From T1Sed10-7 sp040904745 (GTDB lineage Bacteria > Actinomycetota > Nitriliruptoria > Nitriliruptorales > Nitriliruptoraceae), in assembly GCA_040904745.1 (NCBI GenBank), contig JBBDSW010000149.1, positions 1-23,753 of the forward strand: a DNA stretch of 23,753 nucleotides. The letters run 5' to 3'. A program made the translations under genes and the position numbers. The notes below the pieces were generated by a model, which saw nothing but the letters and a program-made list of their open reading frames with translations, searched no databases and was not told the origin of the DNA. Positions 15,702 through 22,868 of this stretch are shown here, one piece after another. Position 1 is the stretch's first letter, and every line of letters starts with the position of its first letter.

Positions 15702-16409
15702 GTGAAACCCGATCTCCGAAGCCGCGTGATCCTCCCGATCGTGCTCCCGATCCTGGTGCTCGTCGTCATCCTCGCCTGCGTGGGTGCCGTGGCGGCCGTG
15801 TTGCTGTTCAACACGAAGCTGGGGGCGCTCGCGCTCGCGGCGGTGGCCGCGGCCGGGATCCTGTTCACCGTGAGCCTCGCCTCCAGCCACGACGAGCTCG
15901 ACGCCCCGCGCCGGACGGCGGTGGTCCTCGCCGCAGCCCTGCCCTTGCTCGTGGGAGGGGCCCTAGCGGCCGGCGTGATCCCCGGGATCGAGGACGAGGA
16001 TCGGATGATCAACGTCGAGCCGCTGGTCTCGATCCCGGAGGACGCCCCGCTCATCGCGGCCCAGAACGCCCAGAGCTTCTGCATCTACGACGACTCGGGC
16101 GAGTGCGTCGACACCGATTCCTGGGAGGTCACCCCGGAGCCGGACCAGGACCTGCTGTCCTACGTGTTCGACAACATCGACCCCGGGATCCCCCACAACG
16201 TGGTCGTGACCTCCCTGGAGGGCAGCCCGGCGGACCCCGCCCGTGGCGAGGACGAGTTCGCCAGCTCCTCGGTGATCACGGGACCAGCCATCGAGTACTA
16301 CCTCTCCGAGGACGACGTCTCCTGGGAGGACCTCCCCGACGAGTGGTACTTCTACTGCGCCGTGCACCCCAACATGCAGGGCGTCGGGACCCTGGCCGGC
16401 GACGCCTGA
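15702..16409 (+). CDS. Membrane-anchored amicyanin-like cupredoxin
   Basis: A 235-residue protein with three hydrophobic segments (about 9-35, 40-60 and 72-93) followed by an acidic exported domain (about 97-235). The domain ends in a cupredoxin fold with a type 1 copper set: H165 (I-P-H-N-V-V-V), then C219-A-V-H222-P-N-M225 in W-Y-F-Y-C. The C-x2-H-x2-M spacing is that of amicyanin rather than plastocyanin (C-x2-H-x4-M). Type 1 copper proteins carry single electrons. Two further cysteines (C127, C135) may form a disulfide. GTG at 15702 lies just after GAGGCGGA and 34 bases behind subunit IV, so it belongs to the oxidase operon. It may deliver electrons or copper to CuA; a structural role is also possible. 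Confidence 0.82.
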   Translation: MKPDLRSRVILPIVLPILVLVVILACVGAVAAVLLFNTKLGALALAAVAAAGILFTVSLASSHDELDAPRRTAVVLAAALPLLVGGALAAGVIPGIEDEDRMINVEPLVSIPEDAPLIAAQNAQSFCIYDDSGECVDTDSWEVTPEPDQDLLSYVFDNIDPGIPHNVVVTSLEGSPADPARGEDEFASSSVITGPAIEYYLSEDDVSWEDLPDEWYFYCAVHPNMQGVGTLAGDA

Positions 16410-16411
16410 GA

Positions 16412-17221
16412 TCAGGGCCGCTCCCCGTTCCCTGCCCTGAGCGCCGCGGCGGTCGGCTCCGGGAGGCCCGGCACCGCTCGTTGGCCGGTCAGCTGCGGGG
16501 CGAGCGCATCCGCGAGCGCTCGCCCGATCGCGGCATGGACGGGTGCGGGCCAGTGGATCCCGTCGGGGTTCAGTTCGTCGAGGTGACGCTCCACCAGCGG
16601 CCAGGCGGCCACCGTGGCGAAGCCGTGCCGTGCGGCCAGGCCGAGCTGACGCGACTCGGCACGCGCGTGACCGGGATGGCGGTGGCCGTAGTAGGCGCTG
16701 CGGTGGCTCGTCGGTCCGAGCACCACCCCGGCTGCGCGACCCCAGGTGACGTTGCGGACCTGGTCGAGGAGGAGCGCGTACAGGCGTGCGAACTCACCCG
16801 GCGGTGTGCGGGCGCCGTGTCCGCGTCGCAGTCCCACGAGCCGTGGGTAGGCCGCGTGCAGCCCGCGGGGCACGGCCCGACGAAGGCTGGCGGGGCGCAC
16901 GAACGGCACCAGTGACTGCAGCGCGGCCGGTACGCCGGCCGGCGCGTGGTCGAAGCTGCCGATCGCGACGACCACCGCGTCCGCCGGGGCCAGGAGGTCG
17001 AACACGACGTGGCGGTCCTTGGTGACGGCACGCCACGCCTCGCGGACGGTTGCGCCGGGCTGCGCCACCACGGTGACCGCGACCTCCCGCCGGAGGCGGG
17101 CTTCGAGCTCGGCTCGCAGGACGTTCGGGTAGAGGTGGTCCGCGCTCGGCGGCTGAGGTCCCCGGTGATCGGTGAAGGCGGTCGAGTCGCCGATCACGAG
17201 CAGGCGCACGGGCAGAGTCAC
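16412..17221 (-). CDS. SGNH/GDSL hydrolase family protein, OctT-like
   Basis: A 269-residue protein with the SGNH fold: block I G-D-S-T (S13 nucleophile), the glycine block I-G-S-F-D near 88-91, and block V N-P-D-G-I-H-W with D220 and H223. It resembles, from memory, the mycobacterial diglucosylglycerate octanoyltransferase OctT (Rv2418c), which acylates a precursor of methylglucose lipopolysaccharide. Shared features are the Y-P-N-V near 31-34, the E-A-W-R-A-V-T-K-D stretch at 61-69, P-F-V-R-P-A-S-L-R-R, and N-P-D-G-I-H-W. GTG at 17221 overlaps the ctaA stop (GTGA), indicating co-translation. A general esterase is the alternative. It converges with the cupredoxin gene, the two stops being two bases apart. 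Confidence 0.72.
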   Translation of the reverse strand: MTLPVRLLVIGDSTAFTDHRGPQPPSADHLYPNVLRAELEARLRREVAVTVVAQPGATVREAWRAVTKDRHVVFDLLAPADAVVVAIGSFDHAPAGVPAALQSLVPFVRPASLRRAVPRGLHAAYPRLVGLRRGHGARTPPGEFARLYALLLDQVRNVTWGRAAGVVLGPTSHRSAYYGHRHPGHARAESRQLGLAARHGFATVAAWPLVERHLDELNPDGIHWPAPVHAAIGRALADALAPQLTGQRAVPGLPEPTAAALRAGNGERP

Positions 17222-18129
17222 CGTGATGCGGCGTGTTCGCGCGCCCGCGCCCACGTGAGCACCGCCGTCAACCACATGGCCGTGGCTCCGACGATGTGCA
17301 ACGAGACCAGGGTGGGCGGCACCCCGAGCACGTACTGGAGGTAGCCGAGCGCGCCCTGCGCGAGCTGGATCGCCAGCAGGAGTCGGAGCGTCCGACGGAA
17401 CCGCGATGGTGGATGGCTCCAGGTGACCGCGACGCTCGCTGCCGTCACCCCGACCAGCAACCACACCGCGTCGGCGTGCGCGATCGCCATGACTCGCAGA
17501 TCGAAGCCGAGCCGCGGCGCGCCCAGATCACCGCCGTGGGGGCCGCTTCCGGTGACCAGGGTCCCGAGCACGAGGACGGCCATGCCCACGATCACGATCA
17601 CCGTCGTGGCGTGCTGCAGTCCCCGCCCCGGTACCGGCTCACCGTCCGGCTGGCGGACCAGCTCGTAGACCCCGGCGGCGGCGGCGATCAACAGCATCGA
17701 GAACAGGAAGTGCCCGGCGACCGTGTAGGGCGACAGGCCGGTCAGCACCGTCACCCCGCCGAGCACGATCTGTGCGAGCACCCCGAGGGGCAGCAGGAGC
17801 GCGAGTCGCCGCACGAGCACCGGGTGTGGGCCGGTCCGGCGCACCAACCACCACACGAGCAGGGCCGCGAGGAGGACCGGGAGGCTCAACAGACGGTTGC
17901 CGAACTCGACGTAGCCCTGCCAGGCCGCGTGCCCCCCGTCCCCAGCAAGCGGCGTGATGTTGCTGCCGTCGCAGGTGGGCCAGTCCGCGCAGCCGAGCCC
18001 GGAACCGCTGACCCGGACGACGCCCCCCGTGAAGACGATCAGGACGTTGGTCACGACCGCCGCCAGCGCTGCCCACCGCAACGACCGGTCGGTGGGCGTC
18101 AGCAGGGTGGTACGGATGGCCGTGAGCAT
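17218..18129 (-). CDS. ctaA: Heme A synthase (COX15/CtaA family)
   Basis: A 303-residue, eight-TM protein that oxidises heme O to heme A for the oxidase encoded nearby. Signature stretches are G-G-V-V-R-V-S-G-S-G-L-G-C-A-D-W-P-T-C (C47 and C53 forming the C-x5-C extracellular pair), E75-F-G-N-R, L-G-G-V-T-V-L-T-G near 123-131 with H140, H218 (A-H-A-D), and H278 (L-H-I-V-G-A). In Bacillus CtaA the first motif is E-x-x-H-R; here the histidine position is asparagine. ATG at 18129 has no Shine-Dalgarno but a TACGCT -10-like hexamer ends 7 bases upstream, suggesting a leaderless message. It is divergent from the small membrane gene and ctaB. Confidence 0.93.
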   Translation of the reverse strand: MLTAIRTTLLTPTDRSLRWAALAAVVTNVLIVFTGGVVRVSGSGLGCADWPTCDGSNITPLAGDGGHAAWQGYVEFGNRLLSLPVLLAALLVWWLVRRTGPHPVLVRRLALLLPLGVLAQIVLGGVTVLTGLSPYTVAGHFLFSMLLIAAAAGVYELVRQPDGEPVPGRGLQHATTVIVIVGMAVLVLGTLVTGSGPHGGDLGAPRLGFDLRVMAIAHADAVWLLVGVTAASVAVTWSHPPSRFRRTLRLLLAIQLAQGALGYLQYVLGVPPTLVSLHIVGATAMWLTAVLTWARAREHAASR

Positions 18130-18136
18130 GGCGCGC

Positions 18137-18142
18137 AGCGTA
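18137..18142 (-). promoter_or_regulatory. Candidate -10 element for leaderless ctaA
   Basis: TACGCT on the minus strand fits TANNNT and ends exactly seven bases before the ctaA ATG, the spacing that puts transcription start on the A of the start codon. The absence of a ribosome-binding site agrees with this. No convincing -35 is visible. Confidence 0.35.
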
Positions 18143-18227
18143 GCTCTGGGCAGGTTCGCGGCCGTCCACGGCTCGCCGCGATGGTCGGGCACGGCCTACC
18201 CTCGCGGCTCCCGTCCCGAGGCTCTGC

Positions 18228-18488
18228 GTGCTCCGACCCCCGCCCCGAACCGAGACCATCACGGTCTCGGCGCGTACCCAGCACGTCCGTGGCTGGATAC
18301 TCGTGGCGCTCGGCATCTTCCAGCTGTGGCTGTGGGGGACCCGGATCGCGAACCTGCTCGCCGAGGTGGGCAGCTTCCCCGCCGCGTTCGTCGCGGTCCA
18401 CCTGGTGCTCTACGTGGCCGCGATCGGTGCGGGCCTGGTGCTGCTCGGGCTCGGCTGGCGGCTGTTGCGCGAGGTCGGGTCCCGGTGA
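18228..18488 (+). CDS. Small two-TM membrane protein coupled to ctaB, function unknown
   Basis: An 86-residue protein with two hydrophobic segments (about 22-36 and 51-76) and a basic C-terminus. It carries tryptophans typical of interface helices (F-Q-L-W-L-W-G-T-R near 31-39). I recognise no family. The GTG start has GAGG six bases upstream. Its TGA overlaps the GTG start of ctaB, so expression is probably coupled to heme O synthase, and it is divergent from ctaA. A helper in heme synthesis or oxidase assembly is a reasonable inference only from position. Confidence 0.6.
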   Translation: MLRPPPRTETITVSARTQHVRGWILVALGIFQLWLWGTRIANLLAEVGSFPAAFVAVHLVLYVAAIGAGLVLLGLGWRLLREVGSR

Positions 18489-19477
18489 GCCCGCCCGACC
18501 CCGCAGGCGCCGCCGATCGGCGTGCCGTGCCCCCGCAGGCACCGGAGCCGGACCCGACCGGCGCCGTCGGGCCGATGCACGATGAGGGACGCTACGAAGG
18601 GCACGGCCGGCGTGAGGTGATCCGGCGCTACGTGCTGGTCACCAAACCACGGATCATCGAACTGCTGCTCGTCACGACCGTGCCGGCGATGGTCGTCGCC
18701 GAAGGTGGCTGGCCCTCGACCTGGCTCGTGCTGGCCACGCTGATCGGCGGGACCTTCTCGGCCGGGAGCGCCAACGCGCTCAACAACCACCTCGACCGCG
18801 ACATCGACCGTCAGATGCAGCGCACCTCCGCGCGGCCGACGGCCACCGACGACATCGCGCCGCAGGGGGCCCTCTACCTCGGCGTCGCGCTCGGGGTGGT
18901 CGGGTTCGTCTGGCTCGCCCTGCTGGTCAACCTGGTCGCCGCGGCACTCGCCACGTTCGCCATCCTCTTCTACGTGTTCGTCTACACCCTGGGGCTCAAG
19001 CGGCGGAGCTCCCAGGGGGTGGTCATCGGCGGCATCGCCGGCTGCATCCCGGTGCTGACCGGCTGGGCCGCGGTGACCGGAGGCTCGCTCGCCGATCCGA
19101 GGCCGTGGCTGCTGTTCGCCATCATGCTGTGGTGGCAGCCACCGCACTTCTGGGCGCTGGCGATGAAGTACCGGGAGGACTACGCGGCCGCCGGGCTGCC
19201 GATGTTCCCGGTGACCCACGGCAACGCGGAGACCACCCGCCAGATCCTGCTGTACAGCTACCTGCTGCTGTCGCTGGTCCTGCTCTACATCGCGGGAGCA
19301 CAGGCCGGCTGGCTGTTCATCGTGCCGTCCCTGGTCCTGACCGCGATCTGGCTGCTGCTCGCCCACGAGCTACGGCGGGCGGTGGACGTGCGTACGGCCA
19401 TGCGGCTGTTCCACTTCTCGACCGTTTACCTGGCGCTGGTGTTCGTGGCCGCGGCCGTCGATGCGGCCGCACGGTGA
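18485..19477 (+). CDS. ctaB: Protoheme IX farnesyltransferase (heme O synthase)
   Basis: A 330-residue UbiA-family prenyltransferase that adds a farnesyl group to heme B, giving heme O, the substrate of CtaA. The first aspartate-rich motif is N101-H-L-D-R-D-I-D-R with following M-Q-R-T-S-A-R-P. The second conserved region is Y-T-L-G-L-K-R-R-S-S-Q-G near 167-178, followed by I-G-G-I-A-G-C-I-P-V-L-T-G-W, and W-Q-P-P-H-F-W-A-L at 217-225. About nine TMs are visible. The first about 40 residues are proline-rich and not conserved. GTG 18485 overlaps the upstream stop; ATG 18575 is an alternative start that would trim this head but has no ribosome site. Confidence 0.94.
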   Translation: MSPPDPAGAADRRAVPPQAPEPDPTGAVGPMHDEGRYEGHGRREVIRRYVLVTKPRIIELLLVTTVPAMVVAEGGWPSTWLVLATLIGGTFSAGSANALNNHLDRDIDRQMQRTSARPTATDDIAPQGALYLGVALGVVGFVWLALLVNLVAAALATFAILFYVFVYTLGLKRRSSQGVVIGGIAGCIPVLTGWAAVTGGSLADPRPWLLFAIMLWWQPPHFWALAMKYREDYAAAGLPMFPVTHGNAETTRQILLYSYLLLSLVLLYIAGAQAGWLFIVPSLVLTAIWLLLAHELRRAVDVRTAMRLFHFSTVYLALVFVAAAVDAAAR

Positions 19478-19522
19478 CCGCGTCGTAGGGTGTCCTCCCG
19501 TGAGGCGAGCAAGGAGGACCCC

Positions 19523-20284
19523 GTGGTCCGCTGCAAGGTCGGGGTGCAACTGCATCCACAGGCGACGACGACGGACGCGCTCCGGGCCGCCGCCCGTGCT
19601 GTGGAGGAGGCCGGGTTCGACAGCCTGTGGACCTGGGACCACTTCTTCCCGCTCTACGGTGACCCCGACGCGGCCCACTTCGAGGCCTGGACGCTCCTCA
19701 GCGCGTTCGCCGTCGAGACCAGCCGGGTCCAGCTCGGGCTCCTGGTCTCCGCTGCCAGCTACCGCAACCCCCATCTGCTGGCCGACATGGCCCGCACGGT
19801 CGACCACCTGAGCCACGGACGGGCCGTGCTCGGGATCGGCGCCGGCTGGTTCGAGCGGGACTACACCGAGTACGAGTTCCCGTTCGGGACCGGCGGGGGA
19901 CGCCTCCGCGACCTCGAGGGCGCCCTCCACCGCATCAGCAGGCGCCTGGACCGGCTGGTCCCTCCGCCGGCGGGCGACCTCCCGCTCCTGATCGGCGGTG
20001 GGGGCGAGACGGTCACGCTCCGCATCGTCGCCGAGCGGGCCGACATCTGGAACGGCATCGGGCCGCCGGAGCTGATCGCGCACAAGAACGCGGTCCTGGA
20101 CCGCTGGTGTGCCGATGTCGACCGCGACCCGGCGGAGATCGAACGGTCGGTGCTCATCAAGGCCGAGCAGACCCACCTCCTCGACGACTACCTCGAGGCG
20201 GGTGTCGACCACCTCATGGTCGAGTGCGGGGACCCGTTCGACCTCGGTCCCGCTGAAGCCCTGCTGGCCGCGGTCAGGACCTGA
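19523..20284 (+). CDS. LLM-class F420-dependent oxidoreductase
   Basis: A 253-residue luciferase-like TIM-barrel protein. V-G-V-Q-L-H-P-Q begins the first strand; E-A-G-F-D-S-L-W-T-W-D-H-F-F-P-L is the classic second strand with the aspartate-histidine pair of F420 LLM enzymes; L-L-V-S-A-A-S-Y-R-N-P-H-L-L-A is strand four; G-R-A-V-L-G-I-G-A-G-W-F-E-R-D-Y and P-L-L-I-G-G-G-G-E follow. It is shorter than typical 300-residue members because the loop between the S-R-R-L-D-R and the I-G-G-G-G strand is trimmed. GTG 19523 was chosen because AAGGAGG lies five bases upstream. The substrate is unknown. It is a single gene between ctaB and the TetR unit. Confidence 0.87.
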   Translation: MVRCKVGVQLHPQATTTDALRAAARAVEEAGFDSLWTWDHFFPLYGDPDAAHFEAWTLLSAFAVETSRVQLGLLVSAASYRNPHLLADMARTVDHLSHGRAVLGIGAGWFERDYTEYEFPFGTGGGRLRDLEGALHRISRRLDRLVPPPAGDLPLLIGGGGETVTLRIVAERADIWNGIGPPELIAHKNAVLDRWCADVDRDPAEIERSVLIKAEQTHLLDDYLEAGVDHLMVECGDPFDLGPAEALLAAVRT

Positions 20285-20321
20285 GCGCCCGCACCCCCGG
20301 GGAGCGCGCGCCGGAAGGCCC

Positions 20322-20350
20322 TTGACAGCTGTTGAACGATGGTTCAGCGT
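20322..20350 (+). promoter_or_regulatory. Promoter of the TetR gene
   Basis: A perfect -35 hexamer TTGACA (20322-20327) is followed after 17 bases by CAGCGT (20345-20350), one mismatch from the TANNNT -10 pattern. The -10 ends seven bases before the A of the TetR ATG, so the transcript would start at or next to the start codon. No Shine-Dalgarno is present, in agreement with a leaderless message. Confidence 0.6.
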
Positions 20351-20366
20351 ACTGAACATGGGTTCA
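20333..20366 (+). promoter_or_regulatory. Tandem palindromic operators (TGAAC-N4-GTTCA twice)
   Basis: Two copies of the same 14-bp palindrome: TGAACGATGGTTCA at 20333-20346 and TGAACATGGGTTCA at 20353-20366. They start exactly 20 bases apart, about two helical turns, so two dimers could bind the same DNA face. The first lies between -35 and -10; the second covers the predicted transcription start and the ATG. This is the expected layout for autorepression by the TetR protein encoded immediately downstream. Confidence 0.7.
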
Positions 20367-21041
20367 ACCACCTCGTCTGCGACGACCCCGCCCTCTCCGA
20401 TCTCCGGCGACGACCGGTCGAGCCCGGCGCGCATCCGCGACGCCGCGATCACCCGGTTCGCAGCCGACGGCGTCGACCGCACCAGCGTGCGCGCCATCGC
20501 CACCGAGGCCGGGGTCTCGGCCGGGCTGGTGCTCCACCACTTCGGGTCGAAGGAGCAGCTCCGCGCCGCATGCGATGAGCACGTGGCCGGGCTCATCCGC
20601 GATCAGAAGCACGCGGCCATGCAGGCAGGCGCGGGGCTCGATCCCGCCGCGGTGCTCCGCAGCTACGGCGACGGGCCGCCGTTGCTCGCCTACCTCGCCC
20701 GCACCCTGGTCGACGGATCCCCGAAGGTGAACACCCTGATCGACGAGATGGTCGCCGACGCCGAGGAGTACCTGGCCGAGGGCGAGCGCAGCGGGCTGCT
20801 CCGGCCGAGCGACGACCCCCGCGGCCGCGCCTGTGTGCTCGTGCTGTTCTCGCTCGGCGCCGTGGTGCTGCACGAGCATGCCGAGCGGCTGCTGGGCGCC
20901 GATCTCCTCGGCGCGCCCGATGGCCTCGGCCCCTACATGCTTCCCGCCTTCGAGGTCCTCGCAGGCGGGATCCTGACCCCCGACAGCTACGCCGAACTGC
21001 GTCCGCTCCTGGAGGACGCGGTCACCGGCGAGGAGACGTGA
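20358..21041 (+). CDS. TetR/AcrR family transcriptional regulator
   Basis: A 227-residue regulator. The N-terminal DNA-binding domain (about 23-72) reads A-R-I-R-D-A-A-I-T-R-F-A, T-S-V-R-A-I-A-T-E-A-G-V-S-A-G-L-V-L-H-H-F-G-S-K-E-Q-L, the standard TetR helix-turn-helix. The C-terminal ligand domain is helical and not assignable to a ligand. It starts at ATG 20358 inside the second operator, with no ribosome site, and ends overlapping by three bases the GTG just before the ABC ATPase gene. Regulator, ATPase and permease form one unit, so it most likely represses the exporter and itself, with induction by the exported compound. Confidence 0.9.
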   Translation: MGSTTSSATTPPSPISGDDRSSPARIRDAAITRFAADGVDRTSVRAIATEAGVSAGLVLHHFGSKEQLRAACDEHVAGLIRDQKHAAMQAGAGLDPAAVLRSYGDGPPLLAYLARTLVDGSPKVNTLIDEMVADAEEYLAEGERSGLLRPSDDPRGRACVLVLFSLGAVVLHEHAERLLGADLLGAPDGLGPYMLPAFEVLAGGILTPDSYAELRPLLEDAVTGEET

Positions 21042-21043
21042 CC

Positions 21044-21988
21044 ATGTCCGATGTCGTCATCCGCACCGCGGGGCTCATCAAGGACTACGCGACCGGCAGC
21101 AGGCGCATCCGCGCTCTCGATGGTCTCGATCTGGAGATCCAGCGCGGCGAGGTGTTCGGGTTCCTGGGGCCGAACGGCGCCGGGAAGTCGACGATGATCC
21201 GGATCCTGCTCGATCAGCTCCGGCCGACCGACGGGCACGCCGAGGTGCTCGGCAGCGACCCCCGCGAGGGCGGTCCGGCGCTCCGGGCGCGCCTCGGCTA
21301 CCTCCCCGGTGAGCTGGCCCTGACCGGTCGTGCGACGGCGGGCGACCTGCTCCGGCATCTCTCCCGCCTGCGCGGTGGGACCGGCGCCGAGGCGATCCCG
21401 GCGCTCGCCGAGCGGCTCTCGCTCGATCTCGATCGGCCGATCCGCGGGCTCTCCAAGGGGAACAAGCAGAAGGTCGGGGTCCTCCAGGCGTTCATGCACG
21501 GCCCGGAGCTCCTGATCCTCGACGAGCCCACCAGCGGGCTCGATCCGCTCCTGCAGCACGAGTTCCTGACCATGGTCCGCGAGGCCCAGGCGGGCGGCGC
21601 CACCGTGTTCATGTCCTCCCACGTGCTCAGTGAGGTCGAGCTGATCGCGGAGCGGGTGGCGATCGTCCGCGCCGGCCGCATCGTCGACCTGGACGACGTG
21701 GCCGCCCTGCGCCACCACGCCGGCCAACGGGTCGAGTTGCACTTCGCCGAGGCCGTACCCGCCGACGCCTTCTCCGGGCTCGAGGGGATCAGCAACGTCG
21801 AGGTGGCCGACCACCGGATGACGTGCCTGCTTCGCGGTGAGCCGGACCCGCTGCTCAAGGCGGCGGCCCGCTACCACGTCACCCGCTGGAGCGCCGAGGA
21901 CCGCGAGCTCGAGGATCTGTTCCTCGACCACTACCGGACCCCGCTGGGCGGGGAGAGCGAACAGGAGGCGAGCCCCGATGGCCGCTGA
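21044..21988 (+). CDS. ABC-2 type exporter ATP-binding protein
   Basis: A 314-residue ATPase. Walker A is G-P-N-G-A-G-K-S-T at 42-50, the signature is L-S-K-G-N at 136-140 (a known variant of L-S-G-G-Q in this subfamily), Walker B is L-L-I-L-D-E-P at 156-162, and the switch histidine is H193 (S-S-H-V-L-S-E-V-E). The Q-loop position reads G-Y-L-P-G-E. The last about 85 residues form the extra C-terminal domain found in drug/polyketide-type exporters. ATG 21044 has AGGAG eight bases upstream; the GTG at 21038 is too close to that site. It overlaps the permease gene by 11 bases. Confidence 0.92.
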   Translation: MSDVVIRTAGLIKDYATGSRRIRALDGLDLEIQRGEVFGFLGPNGAGKSTMIRILLDQLRPTDGHAEVLGSDPREGGPALRARLGYLPGELALTGRATAGDLLRHLSRLRGGTGAEAIPALAERLSLDLDRPIRGLSKGNKQKVGVLQAFMHGPELLILDEPTSGLDPLLQHEFLTMVREAQAGGATVFMSSHVLSEVELIAERVAIVRAGRIVDLDDVAALRHHAGQRVELHFAEAVPADAFSGLEGISNVEVADHRMTCLLRGEPDPLLKAAARYHVTRWSAEDRELEDLFLDHYRTPLGGESEQEASPDGR

Positions 21989-22838
21989 TGTCACCACCTC
22001 GACCCCCGCGAAGACGTCGTCCGAGGCGGTGCGCGGCCTACCCCGTGGCCTTCCCGCCTTCCGGTGGGTGGTGCGCATGCGTCGGCGCGCGCTGCTCGGA
22101 TGGGGGCTGGCGGTGGGCGTGGTCTCCGCCATCTACGTGAGCTTCTACCCGACGATGGGGGACGCCGGCGAGCTGGAGTCCCTGATCGAGGGCATGCCGG
22201 ACGGGCTCGTCAGCGCGCTCGGCTACGACACGATCGGCACCGCGGCCGGCTACCTCGAGAGCACCGTGTACGGCCTGCTCGCCCCGATCCTGATGCTCGT
22301 CTTCGCGCTGGGGTTCGCGGCCCGTGTGCTCGCCGGCGAGGAGGAGGACGGGAGCCTCGAGCTCGAGACGGCCGCTCCCATCTCGCGGGTGCGGTCGCTG
22401 TCGGAGCGCTACCTGGCGCTCGTGGTCGGCATCGTGTGGCTCGGCGTGGTCACCGGCGCCGTCACTCTCGGACTGGTCCCCGCGCTCGCGATGGAGGTGG
22501 GGACCGCGGAGCTCGCCGCCACCACGCTCGGCCTGACCGTGTTCACGACCGCCCTGGCAAGCGTCACCTTCGCGGTCGGTGCCGCCACGGGCCGCCGGGT
22601 GGTCGCTCTGGCCACCGGTGCCGGCCTCGCCGTCGCCGGATACATCGCCAACGCGCTGGCGTCGCTCATGGACGATGGCGCGTGGCTGGAGCGCCTGTCG
22701 CCGTTCGCGTGGTACCTCGGCAACGAACCGCTGCGCAACGGACTGAGCCTCGGCGGCATGGCGGCCCTGCTCGGGCTCACGATCGTCTGCCTCGTCGCCG
22801 CGGTGGTCACCTTCGATCGTCGCGACCTCGGCGTGTGA
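21978..22838 (+). CDS. ABC-2 family permease of the TetR-controlled exporter
   Basis: A 286-residue membrane protein with six hydrophobic segments (about 37-55, 96-117, 145-172, 180-205, 208-230 and 258-278). Motifs such as R-R-A-L-L-G-W-G-L-A, Y-x-S-F-Y-P-T-M, and A-G-E-E-E-D-G-S-L-E-L-E-T-A-A-P-I-S-R are typical of ABC-2 permeases annotated as exporters of polyketide antibiotics. ATG 21978 has AGGAGG nine bases upstream. It pairs with the preceding ATPase and ends 30 bases before the convergent dgt gene. The substrate is not readable from sequence. Confidence 0.85.
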   Translation: MAADVTTSTPAKTSSEAVRGLPRGLPAFRWVVRMRRRALLGWGLAVGVVSAIYVSFYPTMGDAGELESLIEGMPDGLVSALGYDTIGTAAGYLESTVYGLLAPILMLVFALGFAARVLAGEEEDGSLELETAAPISRVRSLSERYLALVVGIVWLGVVTGAVTLGLVPALAMEVGTAELAATTLGLTVFTTALASVTFAVGAATGRRVVALATGAGLAVAGYIANALASLMDDGAWLERLSPFAWYLGNEPLRNGLSLGGMAALLGLTIVCLVAAVVTFDRRDLGV

Positions 22839-22868
22839 GCTGATGGATCCCCGCCGTCGCGTGGGCGA

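Noticed and set aside
21177..21194. The variant ABC signature L-S-K-G-N of the TetR-linked ATPase as a sign of inactivity
   Set aside because: This variant is usual in the drug-export ABC-2 subfamily, and Walker A, Walker B and the switch histidine are intact.
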